Positions 1-6,912 of a DNA stretch of 37,673 bases are shown here, in pieces. Position numbers and translations under genes: made by a program. The stretch covers positions 1 through 37,673 of the forward strand of contig NZ_BDAW01000093.1 of NCBI RefSeq assembly GCF_001625085.1, in the 5' to 3' direction. The notes beneath the pieces are model-generated. The model did no database searches, was not told the DNA's origin, and was given only the letters and a program-made list of their open reading frames with translations. Position 1 is the first letter of the stretch; each line of letters starts with the position of its first letter. The stretch comes from Nocardia acidivorans NBRC 108247 (GTDB taxonomy: Bacteria > Actinomycetota > Actinomycetes > Mycobacteriales > Mycobacteriaceae).

Positions 1-1192
1 GGGACCCGGGCGATTGCGGGGACGGGGGGACGGCTCCGCCGGACATACGGCGCTCGAGGGTTTCGAGGCGCTGCAGGGTGGCGGTTTCGGCGTCGGAGGC
101 GGCGGGCAGGAGCATGCGGGCCGCTACCACCTCGAGGAGGAGGCGGGGGGCGGTCGCGCCGCGCATATCGCCGAGGCCCTCGTGCAGGAGTTCGGCGTGG
201 CGGGCCAGGGTGGCGGGGCCGAGGCGGGTGGCCTGGTCCCGCATGCGGGCGATGACGTCGCCGGGGCCGGTGACCAGGTTGCGCTCGGTGGCATCGGGGA
301 CCGCGCGCAGCAGGATCAGGTCGCGGAGGCGTTCGAGCAGGTCGGTGGCGAAGCGGCGGGGGTCGTGGCCCGCCTCGACCACGCGGTCGATGGTGCCGAA
401 CAGGGCCGCGCCGTCGGAATCGGCCAGGGCGTCGACGGCATCGTCGATGAGCGCCACATCGGTGACGCCGAGCAGCGAGACGGCGCGGGGGTAGGTGACG
501 CCTTCGGGGCCCGCGCCCGCGAGCAGCTGATCCAGCACGCTGAGGCTGTCGCGGGGCGAACCGCCGCCCGCGCGAATTACCAACGGGTACACCGACTCCT
601 CGACCTCGACATGCTCCTGCTCGCAGATCTTGCCGAGCAGGCCGCGCATGGTGGCGGGCGGGAGCAGTCGGAACGGGTAGTGGTGGGTGCGCGAGCGGAT
701 GGTGGGCAGCACCTTGTCCGGCTCGGTGGTGGCGAAGACGAAGATCAGGTGGGCGGGCGGCTCCTCCACGATCTTGAGCAGCGCGTTGAAGCCCGCGGTG
801 GTGACCATATGCGCCTCGTCCACGATGAAGACGCGGTAGCGGGATTCGGCGGGTGCGTAGAAGGCGCGGTCGCGCAGTTCGCGGGTGTCGTCGACGCCAC
901 CGTGGCTCGCGGCGTCGAGTTCGATGACGTCGAGATTGCCGGAGCCGCCGGGACCCAGGGCCACACACGACGAGCACACCCCGCACGGGGTCGAGGTCGG
1001 CCCCTGCTCACAGTTGAGTGAGCGCGCGAGAATGCGCGCGGAGGAGGTCTTGCCGCATCCGCGCGGGCCGGAGAACAGGTACGCATGACTGATCCGCCCG
1101 GTATCGAGCGCGATGCTCAGGGGATCGGTGACGTGCTCCTGCCCCACCACTTCAGCGAACGTTGCCGGTCGGTACTTCCGGTACAGAGCCAC
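1..1192 (-). CDS. dnaX: DNA polymerase III subunit gamma/tau, 5' part only
   Basis: This is the clamp-loader ATPase subunit of the replicative polymerase; the window edge cuts it after about 397 codons. The N-terminus reads MALYRKYRP, the family hallmark. Walker A is GPRGCGKT at about residues 42-49. The zinc-binding cysteines are at about 61, 70, 73 and 76, and a VDEAH Walker B lies near residue 125. The last visible part (LERRMSGG, then Pro/Ser-rich) is the end of the oligomerisation domain and the start of the tau linker. I chose the GTG at 1192 because it gives the usual MALYRKYRP start; a GTG two codons upstream (1198) is also open. The reading frame on the opposite strand over the same bases is a high-GC shadow. 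The identification is very secure; the C-terminus cannot be judged. Confidence 0.96.
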   Translation of the reverse strand, partial: MALYRKYRPATFAEVVGQEHVTDPLSIALDTGRISHAYLFSGPRGCGKTSSARILARSLNCEQGPTSTPCGVCSSCVALGPGGSGNLDVIELDAASHGGVDDTRELRDRAFYAPAESRYRVFIVDEAHMVTTAGFNALLKIVEEPPAHLIFVFATTEPDKVLPTIRSRTHHYPFRLLPPATMRGLLGKICEQEHVEVEESVYPLVIRAGGGSPRDSLSVLDQLLAGAGPEGVTYPRAVSLLGVTDVALIDDAVDALADSDGAALFGTIDRVVEAGHDPRRFATDLLERLRDLILLRAVPDATERNLVTGPGDVIARMRDQATRLGPATLARHAELLHEGLGDMRGATAPRLLLEVVAARMLLPAASDAETATLQRLETLERRMSGGAVPPSPQSPGS

Positions 1193-1198
1193 GGCCAC

Positions 1199-1503
1199 GA
1201 GGGTACCGAGTACCCCCGACATCGAACGATTCACTGCCCGCGCGGCTCGCGGTGCGTCCGATTCCACCGCGCCGATGCGGCAAACTGTGGGTTATGTCAC
1301 ATCCATTCTGGATGCCCGTTCGATACCGACCGGACTGAACTCGATATTGCTGATAGCGGCGAGCAAATTCTTGGCGCGGGTGTCCGCGGGAGATAGCCGG
1401 ATGCTGCATCCGCCCAAGATCGCCATTTACGGATGCGTGTTCGGTTTCAACTCCGCAGACCGGACATAACGATCCAGTCAACCGATGCAGCAAGATCGCA
1501 ATC
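1199..1503. other. Intergenic region between dnaX and the 277-aa gene
   Basis: About 300 bases (420 up to the next start codon) separate the divergent dnaX and the plus-strand gene at 1621. Short frames run through it on both strands, but none shows a recognisable protein, ribosome binding site or family motif. A small palindrome, GGATGC-T-GCATCC, lies at 1399-1411. The promoters of both neighbours should be here, but I cannot assign a -35/-10 pair with confidence. Confidence 0.4.
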
Positions 1504-1543
1504 GTTTGGCTACCGTGGACATCGGCAACTTCGGTAGCCAAAC
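1504..1543 (+). promoter_or_regulatory. Perfect 11-bp inverted repeat upstream of the 277-aa gene
   Basis: GTTTGGCTACC (1504-1514) and GGTAGCCAAAC (1533-1543) are exact reverse complements around an 18-base spacer. The element sits about 80 bases before the GTG start at 1621. A second, GC-rich hairpin (about 1562-1589, CCGGTC pairing with GACCGG) lies between it and the ribosome binding site. There is no T-run, so an intrinsic terminator is unlikely; an operator or a 5'-UTR structure is more plausible. Confidence 0.45.
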
Positions 1544-1620
1544 CTTCATCAGGTTGGTGGCCCCGGCCGGTCCCTCATCCCGACCGGGGCACAACCAAAT
1601 TTCTTTGGAGGAACTCCCCA

Positions 1621-2454
1621 GTGCCGTCGCACGACGACATCGCAGAAGCCTGGCTCTCCAGCACCGAATTCGCCGGCGATCTCGCCGCGGTCGGCCTGCT
1701 CAGTCGAGCCATCAGCCCGCAGAACTACGACATCAAGCGGGATTCGCTACCGGTGTCGGCCGCCGCCGATCCGGCAACCGCGGGCGCCATTCTGGAGCTG
1801 CTGCAGCGCGGTCAGGTGCCGACTCTGGCGGCCATTCAAACCCTCCTCGTGCAGAACGATATGCGCGCCGAGGCCGAGCGCATCGAACGCCTGGGCCGGC
1901 GCGCCCAGCGCAGTGTCGACGATTTCGGCCGGGTGCTGGCCAAACTCACCGACGAGTACTGGACCGCGCACGGTACCGGCCCCACCCGGCGCGACATTCT
2001 GCTGTCCGAACCGATCGTGGATTTGATCCGGGATCGGGTGGGCGATATCCCGCCGACGGCGGTCAAACATCTGTGGTTGATCGAGCGGGCGCAGCGCGCG
2101 GGCTGGATCGCCTATAACGCGACGCCCCGATCCCTGTGTGCCGGAAGGCGTTTCCATGCCGCCCGGTTCGGCAATCGGGTGTCGCTGCGGCCGGTGAACG
2201 CGATCGGCACGCTGGTGGCGGCGTATCTGCGCGATCAGGTGGCCGAGCACGGCCGCCCGCCGCGCTGGTCGGTGCTGGCGTACGAACTGCGCGATGATCG
2301 CGGTCGCCGCGTGTTCAACGACACAGCGGACGCGCGCGCTCAGCAGCAGTGGCTCACCACCGCGGAGTGGATGGCCCTGCAGGACGATCTGCCCGTGCCC
2401 GGACCGCGTGGAATGCGGGCATTGTCGCGCAAAAACAAAGATCGGCGCGGCTGA
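1621..2454 (+). CDS. Hypothetical protein, 277 aa
   Basis: I do not recognise this family. The GTG start is set by a good ribosome binding site (TTGGAGGA at about 1605-1612). The product is soluble-looking, with no signal peptide or membrane segment. The N-terminal half is predicted helical and charged (for example RAEAERIERLGRRAQ near residues 80-95). The C-terminal half has short basic stretches and ends in a Lys/Arg-rich tail (LSRKNKDRRG), which would fit nucleic-acid binding, though no helix-turn-helix can be named. It is followed after five bases by the operator region of amtB and seems to be transcribed alone, behind the inverted repeat at 1504-1543. Codon use matches the neighbours. 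The coding call is good; no function is proposed. Confidence 0.8.
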   Translation: MPSHDDIAEAWLSSTEFAGDLAAVGLLSRAISPQNYDIKRDSLPVSAAADPATAGAILELLQRGQVPTLAAIQTLLVQNDMRAEAERIERLGRRAQRSVDDFGRVLAKLTDEYWTAHGTGPTRRDILLSEPIVDLIRDRVGDIPPTAVKHLWLIERAQRAGWIAYNATPRSLCAGRRFHAARFGNRVSLRPVNAIGTLVAAYLRDQVAEHGRPPRWSVLAYELRDDRGRRVFNDTADARAQQQWLTTAEWMALQDDLPVPGPRGMRALSRKNKDRRG

Positions 2455-2459
2455 AGCCT

Positions 2460-2522
2460 GTTACGTACAGGTATCCAACTCCTCATTTTCGTAACAGCGC
2501 GGAAACGTGGGTTTTCGGTAAC
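2460..2522 (+). promoter_or_regulatory. GlnR-type nitrogen operator upstream of amtB
   Basis: Several half-sites of the actinobacterial GlnR box (GTnAC-n6-GAAAC) are visible: GTTAC 2460-2464, six bases, GTATC 2471-2475; then GTAAC 2491-2495, six bases, GAAAC 2502-2506; and another GTAAC at 2518-2522. The second pair is an exact match to the known pattern with exact spacing. The element begins six bases after the stop of the preceding gene and ends 39 bases before the amtB start. GlnR activates amtB in Streptomyces and mycobacteria under nitrogen limitation, so nitrogen control of this gene is a strong inference. Confidence 0.75.
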
Positions 2523-2561
2523 TTCCCTGCAACGCGATAACGCGCGGAAGGAGTTACCCCC

Positions 2562-3851
2562 ATGAACATCGATCCGGCTGCCACGGCCTGGCTGCTCGCG
2601 GCCACGGCCATGGTGCTGCTCATGACGCCCGGCCTGGCGATTTTCTACGGCGGCATGGTGCGCTCCAGCGGTGTGCTGAACATGCTCATGATGAGTTTCA
2701 TCTCGATTCCGCTGGTCACCGTGGTGTGGCTGGTAACGGGGTACAGCCTGGCGTTCGGGGACGACGCGGGCGGCGGGCTCATCGGAAATCTCGGTCATTT
2801 CGGACTTTCCGGAATTGATCCCACGACTGTGCACGCGGGCAGCGGAATTCCGGAACTGCTCTTCGTCACCTTCCAGCTGACATTCGCCATTCTCACCGTG
2901 GCACTGGTCAGCGGTGCGATTGCCGATCGCGCCAAATTCTCCGCGTGGATGATCTTCGTTCCGGTGTGGGCGCTCATTGTGTACGCGCCCATCGCGCACT
3001 GGGTGTGGACGCCGGACGGCTGGCTGGCCTCGTTCGGCACACTGGATTACGCGGGCGGCCTGGTCGTCGAGATCGCCTCGGGCGCTTCGGCACTGGCGAT
3101 GGCGATCGTGCTCGGCCCGCGCATCGGCTTCAAGGTCGATGCCATGCGCCCGCACAATTTGCCGTTCGTGCTGCTGGGCGCGGGCCTGCTGTGGTTCGGC
3201 TGGTTCGGTTTCAATGCCGGTTCGGCCCTGGCCGCCAATGGCACCGCCGCCGCGGTCTTCCTCAATACGCTGGTGGCGGGCTGCCTGGGCATGCTGGGCT
3301 GGCTCATTGTCGAGCAGGTGCGCGACGGCCGTCCGACCACCTTCGGCGCGGCCTCGGGTGCGGTGGCCGGTCTGGTCGCCATCACCCCGTCCTGCGGTTC
3401 GGTGAACACCATGGGCGCGCTCATCGTCGGCGTCGTGGCGGGCACGGTGTGTTCGTTCGCGGTGGGCTGGAAGTTCAAGGGCGGCTACGACGATTCGCTC
3501 GATGTGGTCGGCGTGCACTTCGTCGGCGGCATCGTGGGCACGCTGCTCATCGGTTTCCTGGCCAATCGCGCCATGACTGGTGCGGGCGGTCCGGAGGGGC
3601 TGCTCTACGGTGGCGGGCTCGGCCAGCTGGGCAAGCAGCTGGTGGGCGTTATCGCGGTGGCGGCCTTCGCTTTCGGTATGTCGTTCGCACTCGGCAAGGT
3701 GATCGACCGGACCATCGGATTCCGGGTGAGCCGCGAGGATGAGATCGGCGGTATCGACTTCGCGCTGCACGCCGAGACCGCGTACGCCGAGGGCGTGAAC
3801 GGGCACGGGCATCAGGTCAAGCGGATGGGCGAGGGCCCGTTCGGGCACTGA
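2562..3851 (+). CDS. amtB: Ammonium transporter (Amt/Mep/Rh family)
   Basis: A 429-aa inner-membrane ammonium channel with about eleven membrane segments. Family motifs are clear: LMTPGLAIFYGGMVR near residue 20, the central Asp162 in LDYAGG, PHNLPFVLLGAGLLWFGWFGFNAGS at about 198-221 (split here as PHNLPF and FGWFGFNAGS), ITPSCG near 275 and SLDVVGVHFVGG at 312-323. Unusually, the first of the two pore histidines is Glu170 (VVE instead of VVH) while the second, His319, is kept. The same replacement is known in yeast Mep1/Mep3. The ATG at 2562 has GGAAGGAG at 2546-2553. A GlnR-type operator precedes the gene and a terminator follows. No glnK or glnD follows, unlike the amtB-glnK-glnD operons of other actinobacteria, so this is probably a second, stand-alone transporter. 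Confidence 0.95.
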   Translation: MNIDPAATAWLLAATAMVLLMTPGLAIFYGGMVRSSGVLNMLMMSFISIPLVTVVWLVTGYSLAFGDDAGGGLIGNLGHFGLSGIDPTTVHAGSGIPELLFVTFQLTFAILTVALVSGAIADRAKFSAWMIFVPVWALIVYAPIAHWVWTPDGWLASFGTLDYAGGLVVEIASGASALAMAIVLGPRIGFKVDAMRPHNLPFVLLGAGLLWFGWFGFNAGSALAANGTAAAVFLNTLVAGCLGMLGWLIVEQVRDGRPTTFGAASGAVAGLVAITPSCGSVNTMGALIVGVVAGTVCSFAVGWKFKGGYDDSLDVVGVHFVGGIVGTLLIGFLANRAMTGAGGPEGLLYGGGLGQLGKQLVGVIAVAAFAFGMSFALGKVIDRTIGFRVSREDEIGGIDFALHAETAYAEGVNGHGHQVKRMGEGPFGH

Positions 3852-3873
3852 GTCGACTCGATACGGATCGGCC

Positions 3874-3907
3874 GGGGTGGCGAATTACTAGCCGCCCCAG
3901 CCTTTTT
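3874..3907 (+). terminator. Intrinsic terminator after amtB
   Basis: GGGGTGGC (3874-3881) pairs with GCCGCCCC (3891-3898) across a nine-base loop with one G-U pair, followed by TTTTT at 3903-3907. It lies between the convergent amtB and metallopeptidase genes. Confidence 0.8.
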
Positions 3908-3909
3908 CG

Positions 3910-5232
3910 TCAGTTCACCTTGTTGGCCGGTGCCGCGAAGGTGTTGCACTGCACGGTGCGGTTCTTGTCGTAGCCGAGTTCGAACCACGCGCCGCCGTTC
4001 TGCGAGGTGCCGTGGTCCCGCATATCCCCGGCCGCGTCCCCACGGTGGTACATGTCGTTGCGGGCGACGCCGACCTGGGCATTGCTCAGGGAGCCACCGT
4101 TGTTCGAGGACGACATGAACATCCCGTCGAAGCAGTTGGCCTGTAGTTCGGTGCGACGGGACAGCTCCAAACCGGTATCGCTGCGCGGGCCCGCGTCCCG
4201 GCGCTGGGTGTGCACCTTGCCGAGAATGCCGGATTCGGCCTGCACGTGATGGCCGTATTCGTGGGCGAACACCGAGAGGTAGACCACCCAGTTGTTCTTG
4301 TAGATCTCGGTCTGCAACTGGCTGATCGGCATATAGATGGTCATATCGGCCGAGCAGTAGAAGGCGGCGAAGTTGCTGCTGTTGCCGGTGCACAGGGTGG
4401 TGATGCCGCCGGTGGTGGCCGAGACATTCAGTTTGGGCGACTGGAACGGCAGATTGATGTCGTCGAAGAGCGGTTTCCAGGCCTGGGCGAGACAGCTTGC
4501 GGCCGTTTCGAAGAACGCGCGCGCGACCTCGACATCGGTGCCCCAGGGCGAATAGTCGCACTTCTTCGGAATCAGCGTGAGGCTGTCATCGGTGACCAGC
4601 GGATTGTCCGAGGTCTTGGCGACCCCGGCGTTCTCGCTGCCCGGATCGTTGCTGTAGCCGGTCTGCACCTTGTCGCCGGTTCCCAAGGCGCTCAAGCCGG
4701 TTCGGACCGCGGTGCGCAGTACGACGGTGGAGACCAGCAGGATGAGAACGACCACGATGGTGCCCCAGCGACGGCGGCGCGGGGGCGCGGGCCGCTGCTG
4801 CGCGGGCATACCGGTCTGGGTGTGCGCGGCGGGCGGCGGCATGGGCGGGCGGTAGGCGGGTTGCCGCGGTTGGGCGAAGGTGGGCGGCGGGCCGTACCCC
4901 TGCTGGGGCGAAAACCCCTGTCGCTGTGGGTAACCCGGACGCTGTGGGTAACCCGGACGCTGTGGATAACCGGTGCGCTGCTGCACCGGGAAACCGCCGG
5001 GCGGGGCGGACGGTCCGGGCGGCTGCACCGGATAGCCCCCGGGTTGTGAGGGATAGCGGCCGGGACCCGGTGGATAACCGCCGGGTGGGGATGGCTGTTG
5101 CGGACGCCCGCCGGGCTGCGGTGCATAACCGGGCGGACCGGCATGCGGCGGCGGTTGGACGCGGCGCGGGTCCGGCTCCGGGGGCCGGCCACCCGGCGTG
5201 TTCGGCCCATGGCCGGACGGTGGGCGAGTCAT
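3910..5232 (-). CDS. Membrane-anchored neutral zinc metallopeptidase
   Basis: A 440-aa protein of the neutral zinc metallopeptidase family (YpfJ-like). Order: a proline/glycine/glutamine-rich cytoplasmic tail (residues 1-150) with tandem GYPQRP units; a basic stop (RRRR) and one membrane helix at about 157-173; then an extracytoplasmic domain with four or more cysteines. The zinc site is HEYGHH at 324-329 (ligands His324 and His328, catalytic Glu325), with ELQANCF at 362-368 providing the probable third ligand and family signature. Topology is predicted N-in, with the protease outside. It is transcribed divergently from the DUF2207 gene with only 78 bases between the starts. The substrate is unknown. 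The tail length is likely variable because of the 18-bp repeats at 4923-4976. Confidence 0.88.
   Translation of the reverse strand: MTRPPSGHGPNTPGGRPPEPDPRRVQPPPHAGPPGYAPQPGGRPQQPSPPGGYPPGPGRYPSQPGGYPVQPPGPSAPPGGFPVQQRTGYPQRPGYPQRPGYPQRQGFSPQQGYGPPPTFAQPRQPAYRPPMPPPAAHTQTGMPAQQRPAPPRRRRWGTIVVVLILLVSTVVLRTAVRTGLSALGTGDKVQTGYSNDPGSENAGVAKTSDNPLVTDDSLTLIPKKCDYSPWGTDVEVARAFFETAASCLAQAWKPLFDDINLPFQSPKLNVSATTGGITTLCTGNSSNFAAFYCSADMTIYMPISQLQTEIYKNNWVVYLSVFAHEYGHHVQAESGILGKVHTQRRDAGPRSDTGLELSRRTELQANCFDGMFMSSSNNGGSLSNAQVGVARNDMYHRGDAAGDMRDHGTSQNGGAWFELGYDKNRTVQCNTFAAPANKVN
4923..4976 (-). repeat. 18-bp tandem repeat inside the metallopeptidase tail
   Basis: Three consecutive 18-base units starting GCTGTGGGTAACCCGGAC (4923-4940 and 4941-4958 identical; 4959-4976 diverged at several positions). 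On the coding (minus) strand they give the GYPQRP hexapeptide array at about residues 88-105. They are in frame, so copy-number change alters tail length without breaking the gene. Confidence 0.85.
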
Positions 5233-5310
5233 TCCCCCGCACCCCCTCGTTCTGAACCGATAGCCGACAGCCGCTGAGGAAGAATAGCAAGCTGGCTAGA
5301 GTGACCACCC

Positions 5311-6903
5311 ATGCAGATTTTTCGGGGCGGCGTCCTCGTGGCGCTACTGCTCGCGCTGGCGGGAGTAGCAGCCCCGGCCGCCCGGTCGCAGCAGCCCGAG
5401 GGGGTCACGATCACCGCCGATGTGGATCTCGGCGACGATGGTCTGCTGCGGGTGGTGGAAACCGTGGATGTGCCGCAGGGCAGCGACTTCCGGCAGGTGC
5501 TGCCGCTGCGGGTGCAGGTCACCGAGGCCGTGCAGCGCACCTTTCAGGTCTCCGATATTGAGGCCATCGGTGATGGCGAGGCCACCGTCGCCGATGACCG
5601 GTTCACCATTGCCGCCCGCTCGGGGCAGGTGACGTTCAAGTACACGGTGCACAATACGGTCGCCGATTCCGGTGGGGCGCAGACGTTCCGGTGGAGCGGG
5701 GTGCTCAATACCGATGTGGCGTCGATCAGCGTCACCATGACCAGTCCGGATTTCCGGATGGGTGTCACCAGGTGCACGATCGGCCCGCCCGGAAAGACCG
5801 AGGACTGCGCGGATATTCGCGTCGAGCCCGACGGGGTGGCGCATTTGGACAAGACCGATCTGCGCAAGGGCGATCTGATCGATGTGACCTTGCAGGTGCC
5901 GCCGGGCACGGTCAAGGCGAATGCCGATATCCAGGATGACGATGCGCCCGGGCCGTTCTCGCTGACCGGTCCGGTGTTCGCGGCATTCGGGGTGCTGTTG
6001 GCCGCGCTGGCGGCGGCGGGCGGATATGTGGTATGGGCGCGCAGGCGGCAGCCGGCCGCGGCCCAGGTGCTGGATCCCCTGGAGCGCAACGGTAATCGGG
6101 TGCGGTTCACCTCCCCCGACGGCATTCTGCCCGGTACCGCCGGACTGCTGGTCGACGGCTATGTGGATGCCCCGGATATGGCCGCCACCGTGGTGGATCT
6201 GGCGGTGCGCAGCTATCTCTGGGTCGCGGTCATCGGTGAATCCGATTGGCGGATCAGCCGGATGAATCCGATCGACGATCGGCTCACCGCGTCCGAGCGC
6301 GCCGTGTACGAGGCGTTCCTGCCCGAGGGCACCGATGCGGTATTGCTGTCGAGTCTGCGGGACAAGGTCGATGTGCGGGCGGTGCGCCGCACGCTCATCA
6401 ATGAGGCGACCGCGCAGGGCAGTTTCATCGACCGCACCCGCAAGGGTTTCGAATTCTGGCTCGGGGCAACGCTTGTCGTGGCCGGTGCGATCACCACGCT
6501 CGCGCTGGCGCTCGGTCCCGGTCATGCCCTGATCGGGGTGGCATTGATGCTGGGCGGGGTGGCGGCACTGCTGCTCCCCCGCTACCTACCGTCGCGCACC
6601 GCGCTCGGGCGCGAGCTGGCCGAGCGGGTGCAAGCCATGCTGCGCAGCCTGGATTCCGTTGTACCGCAACAACTTCCGCCACCCGATCAAGAAATGATCT
6701 TCTCCCGCGCCCTGCCGTTCATGGTGGCCGGTCGCCGCACCGACCAGTGGGTCCGCACCTTCCGGAACCTGAACCCGACCGATGACGGCGAACCCGGCCT
6801 GTACTGGTTCGGCGGCTTCGAAGGCGACCGCGACCTGTACCGCTTCGCGGCGCACTTCCCCTACTTCATCACCGAACTGGAGAAGTTGTTCGCCGACAAC
6901 TGA
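5311..6903 (+). CDS. DUF2207 domain-containing membrane protein
   Basis: A 530-aa protein with a signal peptide (about residues 1-30, ending PAARSQQ), an extracytoplasmic beta-rich DUF2207 domain (about 35-210), a membrane helix at about 215-238 followed by ARRRQ, then a cytoplasmic part. That part has the family pattern VDAPDMAATVVDLAVRSYLW and LTASERAVYEAFLP, and two closely spaced helices (about 388-430) before a final soluble segment ending in FNR- and WFGGF-type motifs. The role of this family is unknown. The ATG at 5311 immediately precedes the leader. It is divergent from the metallopeptidase, suggesting a shared promoter region, and it ends nine bases from the convergent flavoprotein gene with no obvious terminator between. 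Confidence 0.88.
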   Translation: MQIFRGGVLVALLLALAGVAAPAARSQQPEGVTITADVDLGDDGLLRVVETVDVPQGSDFRQVLPLRVQVTEAVQRTFQVSDIEAIGDGEATVADDRFTIAARSGQVTFKYTVHNTVADSGGAQTFRWSGVLNTDVASISVTMTSPDFRMGVTRCTIGPPGKTEDCADIRVEPDGVAHLDKTDLRKGDLIDVTLQVPPGTVKANADIQDDDAPGPFSLTGPVFAAFGVLLAALAAAGGYVVWARRRQPAAAQVLDPLERNGNRVRFTSPDGILPGTAGLLVDGYVDAPDMAATVVDLAVRSYLWVAVIGESDWRISRMNPIDDRLTASERAVYEAFLPEGTDAVLLSSLRDKVDVRAVRRTLINEATAQGSFIDRTRKGFEFWLGATLVVAGAITTLALALGPGHALIGVALMLGGVAALLLPRYLPSRTALGRELAERVQAMLRSLDSVVPQQLPPPDQEMIFSRALPFMVAGRRTDQWVRTFRNLNPTDDGEPGLYWFGGFEGDRDLYRFAAHFPYFITELEKLFADN

Positions 6904-6912
6904 TTTCGCGCG

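Noticed and set aside
14..1021. 335-codon plus-strand frame at the left edge
   Set aside because: It is the complement of dnaX, whose Walker and zinc motifs are unambiguous.
1399..1411. GGATGC-T-GCATCC palindrome
   Set aside because: A single 6-bp palindrome in GC-rich DNA is expected by chance, and it has no clear relation to a promoter.
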